Shown here in pieces: positions 11,724 to 13,018 of a stretch of DNA of 13,018 nt. Where the stretch lies: positions 1-13,018 of the forward strand of contig CAYZOV010000040.1 in NCBI GenBank assembly GCA_964480525.1. The letters are read 5' to 3'. The DNA is from JAAZZIT01 sp964480525 (GTDB lineage: Bacteria > Bacillota > Clostridia > Oscillospirales > Ruminococcaceae). The position numbers and the translations under genes are program-made. The notes below the pieces were generated by a model that was given only the letters and a program-made list of their open reading frames with translations, had not been told where the DNA came from and did not search any database. Numbering within the stretch: position 1 is the stretch's first letter; each line of letters starts with the position of its first letter.

Positions 11724-12608
11724 TTAAAACGAAAGAACTTTTTTGAAAAAATCTTCGGTTGAAACGTCGCAAGGGCGGTTGTAACGGTTGAGATTGTAAA
11801 GGCAATCGGGGTTTTGAGAGATGAAATTCGGCTTTTCTTCGACGCCCAGAGAAGCTTTGAAACCCAGAGATTTTACAATTCGCACAGACGGTTCGCACAC
11901 AAAACCGAAAGGATAGGTAAACGTCGTTGGAACGATTTTGCAATTGTCCCTTAGAAGATTCTGGGTTCGGTTGAGGTCGGAAATCAGGGCGTTTCGGTAT
12001 TCTTCAAAAGTTTCGCCGTCGTTGATAAGACAGCCTTTTCGGGGCGAAAGTGCGTGAAAATCGTAGGTGTGATTTGCAATTTCGACATGGCAGCTCTGGT
12101 AAATTTCGGAAATTTCGTCCCACGTCAAATAGGGAAAACCGTTGTTTTCTTCCGAAGCGGTTTGGGAATAGCTTCCAACAATTGAAATTGTGGCTTTGAA
12201 GTCGTATTTTTCCAAAAGCGGTAAAACGTTTTGCAAATTGTCTGAAAAACCGTCGTCAAAGGTCAAAACCACGGGCTTTTCGGGGAGCGGGGCGTTTGTG
12301 TAAACGAAGTCGATAAGCTGTTGAACGAAAACGGGGGTGTAACCTTGCTGTTTGAGGTAAACAATGTCTTTTTCAAGCTGTATAGGGGTAATGGTGTAGT
12401 CGTTTGAAAGTGCGTCGTCCTTGTTGACGCTGTGGTACATGATGATTGGCACGAAAACCCCGTCGGCGGTGGCGGAAGTTTGGGCAAAACGGTGGGTTTG
12501 ACGGTAAAAATTGTCAAATAGTACAAAGATGAAAAGGATAATTGTTAGGAAAATCGCACAGGTTTTAGCAGAAAAATTTGTGCAATTTGAACGGCTTTTT
12601 TGTTTCAT
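11724..12608 (-). CDS. Membrane-anchored polysaccharide deacetylase (NodB homology, CE4)
   Basis: A 294-residue protein. A basic N-terminus is followed by one membrane segment (about 17-32, CAIFLTIILFIFVLFD) that should anchor the catalytic domain outside. The NodB domain begins with VPIIMYHSV (53-61). VVLTFDDGFSDN (113-124) holds the TFDDG motif, with Asp118 as base and Asp119 as metal ligand. IANHTYDFH (177-185) gives the two metal histidines, His180 and His185, spaced one residue wider than classic H-x-x-x-H. TYPFG (231-235) is motif 3. It would remove N- or O-acetyl groups from peptidoglycan or another glycan. The ATG at 12608 has AAGGAG 10 bases upstream; the frame extends to 12692 without a ribosome site. 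It converges with the solute-binding gene. Confidence 0.92.
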   Translation of the reverse strand: MKQKSRSNCTNFSAKTCAIFLTIILFIFVLFDNFYRQTHRFAQTSATADGVFVPIIMYHSVNKDDALSNDYTITPIQLEKDIVYLKQQGYTPVFVQQLIDFVYTNAPLPEKPVVLTFDDGFSDNLQNVLPLLEKYDFKATISIVGSYSQTASEENNGFPYLTWDEISEIYQSCHVEIANHTYDFHALSPRKGCLINDGETFEEYRNALISDLNRTQNLLRDNCKIVPTTFTYPFGFVCEPSVRIVKSLGFKASLGVEEKPNFISQNPDCLYNLNRYNRPCDVSTEDFFKKVLSF

Positions 12609-12692
12609 CTGAAAAAATCTCCTTATGATTGTTAGGTTAAAATAGTATATTGCAAAAATGTTGTAAAAATGCAACAAAAATCGAAAAAGCAC

Positions 12693-12721
12693 TTGAAAAA
12701 ATTGTGCAATAGTGATATAAT
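12693..12721 (+). promoter_or_regulatory. Outward-facing promoter into the right-edge repeat region
   Basis: TTGAAA (12693-12698), a 17-base spacer, and consensus TATAAT (12716-12721) preceded by TG at 12713-12714. No convincing gene follows within the window. A 46-codon frame (12743-12883) has no ribosome site and runs over the hairpin repeats. Confidence 0.6.
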
Positions 12722-12820
12722 AAATCTAAAGACGTTGGCTTTATGTTTGGGTGTTTGGTTTTGCTGTCAACGGCGACGGCAATTTCGATAAAGCAAATTG
12801 CAAAAATTTCCAGTTTGATG

Positions 12821-12850
12821 AAAGTTTTCGGAAAACGTGCCGTTTTCATC
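12821..12850. repeat. Hairpin repeat, copy A
   Basis: AAAGTTTTC followed by GAAAACG/CGTTTTC (12831-12837 with 12841-12847) around the loop TGC, then ATC. It recurs at 12935-12962 with shorter arms. A further hairpin, CACACC/GGTGTG (12855-12860 with 12868-12873), follows copy A. Confidence 0.75.
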
Positions 12851-12934
12851 GGTTCACACCGCAACGTGGTGTGTAGTGTGTAGTTGTAACTTAGTCGTTA
12901 AACCGCACAAACTTTAAAACTTCGTCAGAAAATA

Positions 12935-12962
12935 AAAGTTTTCGGAAACGTACCGTTTCATC
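12935..12962. repeat. Hairpin repeat, copy B
   Basis: The same element as 12821-12850 with one A lost from the left arm and one T from the right: GAAACG/CGTTTC (12945-12950 with 12954-12959) around the loop TAC. The pairing is kept. Like copy A it is followed by a TTCAC linker. Confidence 0.75.
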
Positions 12963-13018
12963 AATTCACCTCACCACGCTTTTGTTGGGTAGTAAAGTTT
13001 GTTTTGTTCGGTGGCGTA

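Noticed and set aside
12637..12864. 75-codon minus-strand ORF at the right edge
   Set aside because: It covers the promoter region and hairpin repeat, has no ribosome site and no recognisable protein pattern.
12743..12883. 46-codon plus-strand ORF after the 12693 promoter
   Set aside because: There is no Shine-Dalgarno sequence and it reads through the hairpin repeats; the peptide shows no pattern.

Overview
The window is AT-rich bacterial DNA. The spacing and strength of the Shine-Dalgarno sites, the sigma-A promoters, the AgrB/AgrD pair, the lipoprotein signal peptides and the intrinsic terminators all point to a Gram-positive member of the Clostridia, probably a gut Ruminococcus/Oscillospiraceae relative. 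That placement is inferred from gene style; no rRNA marker is present. Most genes are short, single-domain accessory enzymes in small transcription units separated by strong hairpin terminators.

Left part (1-2760): the 3' end of a tRNA-Asn and its terminator, followed by an array of tiny hairpins joined by GTGAAGT/GTGAAAT linkers. Next come a class I methyltransferase (467-1225), a decayed small ORF, and a lipoprotein (1485-2336) with a clear promoter and terminator. A 5'-truncated acetyltransferase remnant (about 2469-2678) closes this part.

Centre-left (2760-4240): a minus-strand quorum-sensing pair, agrB (3208-3792) and a 44-codon agrD (3081-3215) overlapping its 3' end. A near-consensus promoter drives the pair, preceded by two direct repeats 20 bp apart, the layout expected of LytTR/AgrA sites. 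The predicted signal ring in AgrD has Ser where Cys is usual. No agrC or agrA is in the window. An 83-bp imperfect inverted repeat ending in a T-run follows agrD and may be its terminator. tRNA-Leu(TAG) follows on the plus strand with its own promoter.

Centre (4292-8968): a run of small plus-strand enzymes: GNAT, GNAT, Nudix, terminator; then a promoter, a 69-residue conserved-looking protein and a third GNAT; then a frameshifted DUF2087-type gene, a SAM methyltransferase, a second Nudix and an ADP-ribosyltransferase-like protein, ending in a strong terminator. The cluster looks like an accumulation of small-molecule-modifying accessory genes, three of whose relatives in this window are visibly decaying. 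The last two genes (Nudix plus ART-like, 3 nt apart) are the most suggestive functional pair.

Right part (9018-13018): ribonuclease HI on the minus strand, a 450-bp non-coding gap, and a sugar-type ABC solute-binding lipoprotein (10170-11612) whose promoter overlaps a CcpA/LacI-type operator. A membrane-anchored polysaccharide deacetylase on the minus strand follows, sharing a bidirectional terminator with the lipoprotein gene. A second hairpin-repeat region lies at the right edge downstream of an outward-facing promoter; its two copies differ by compensatory changes.
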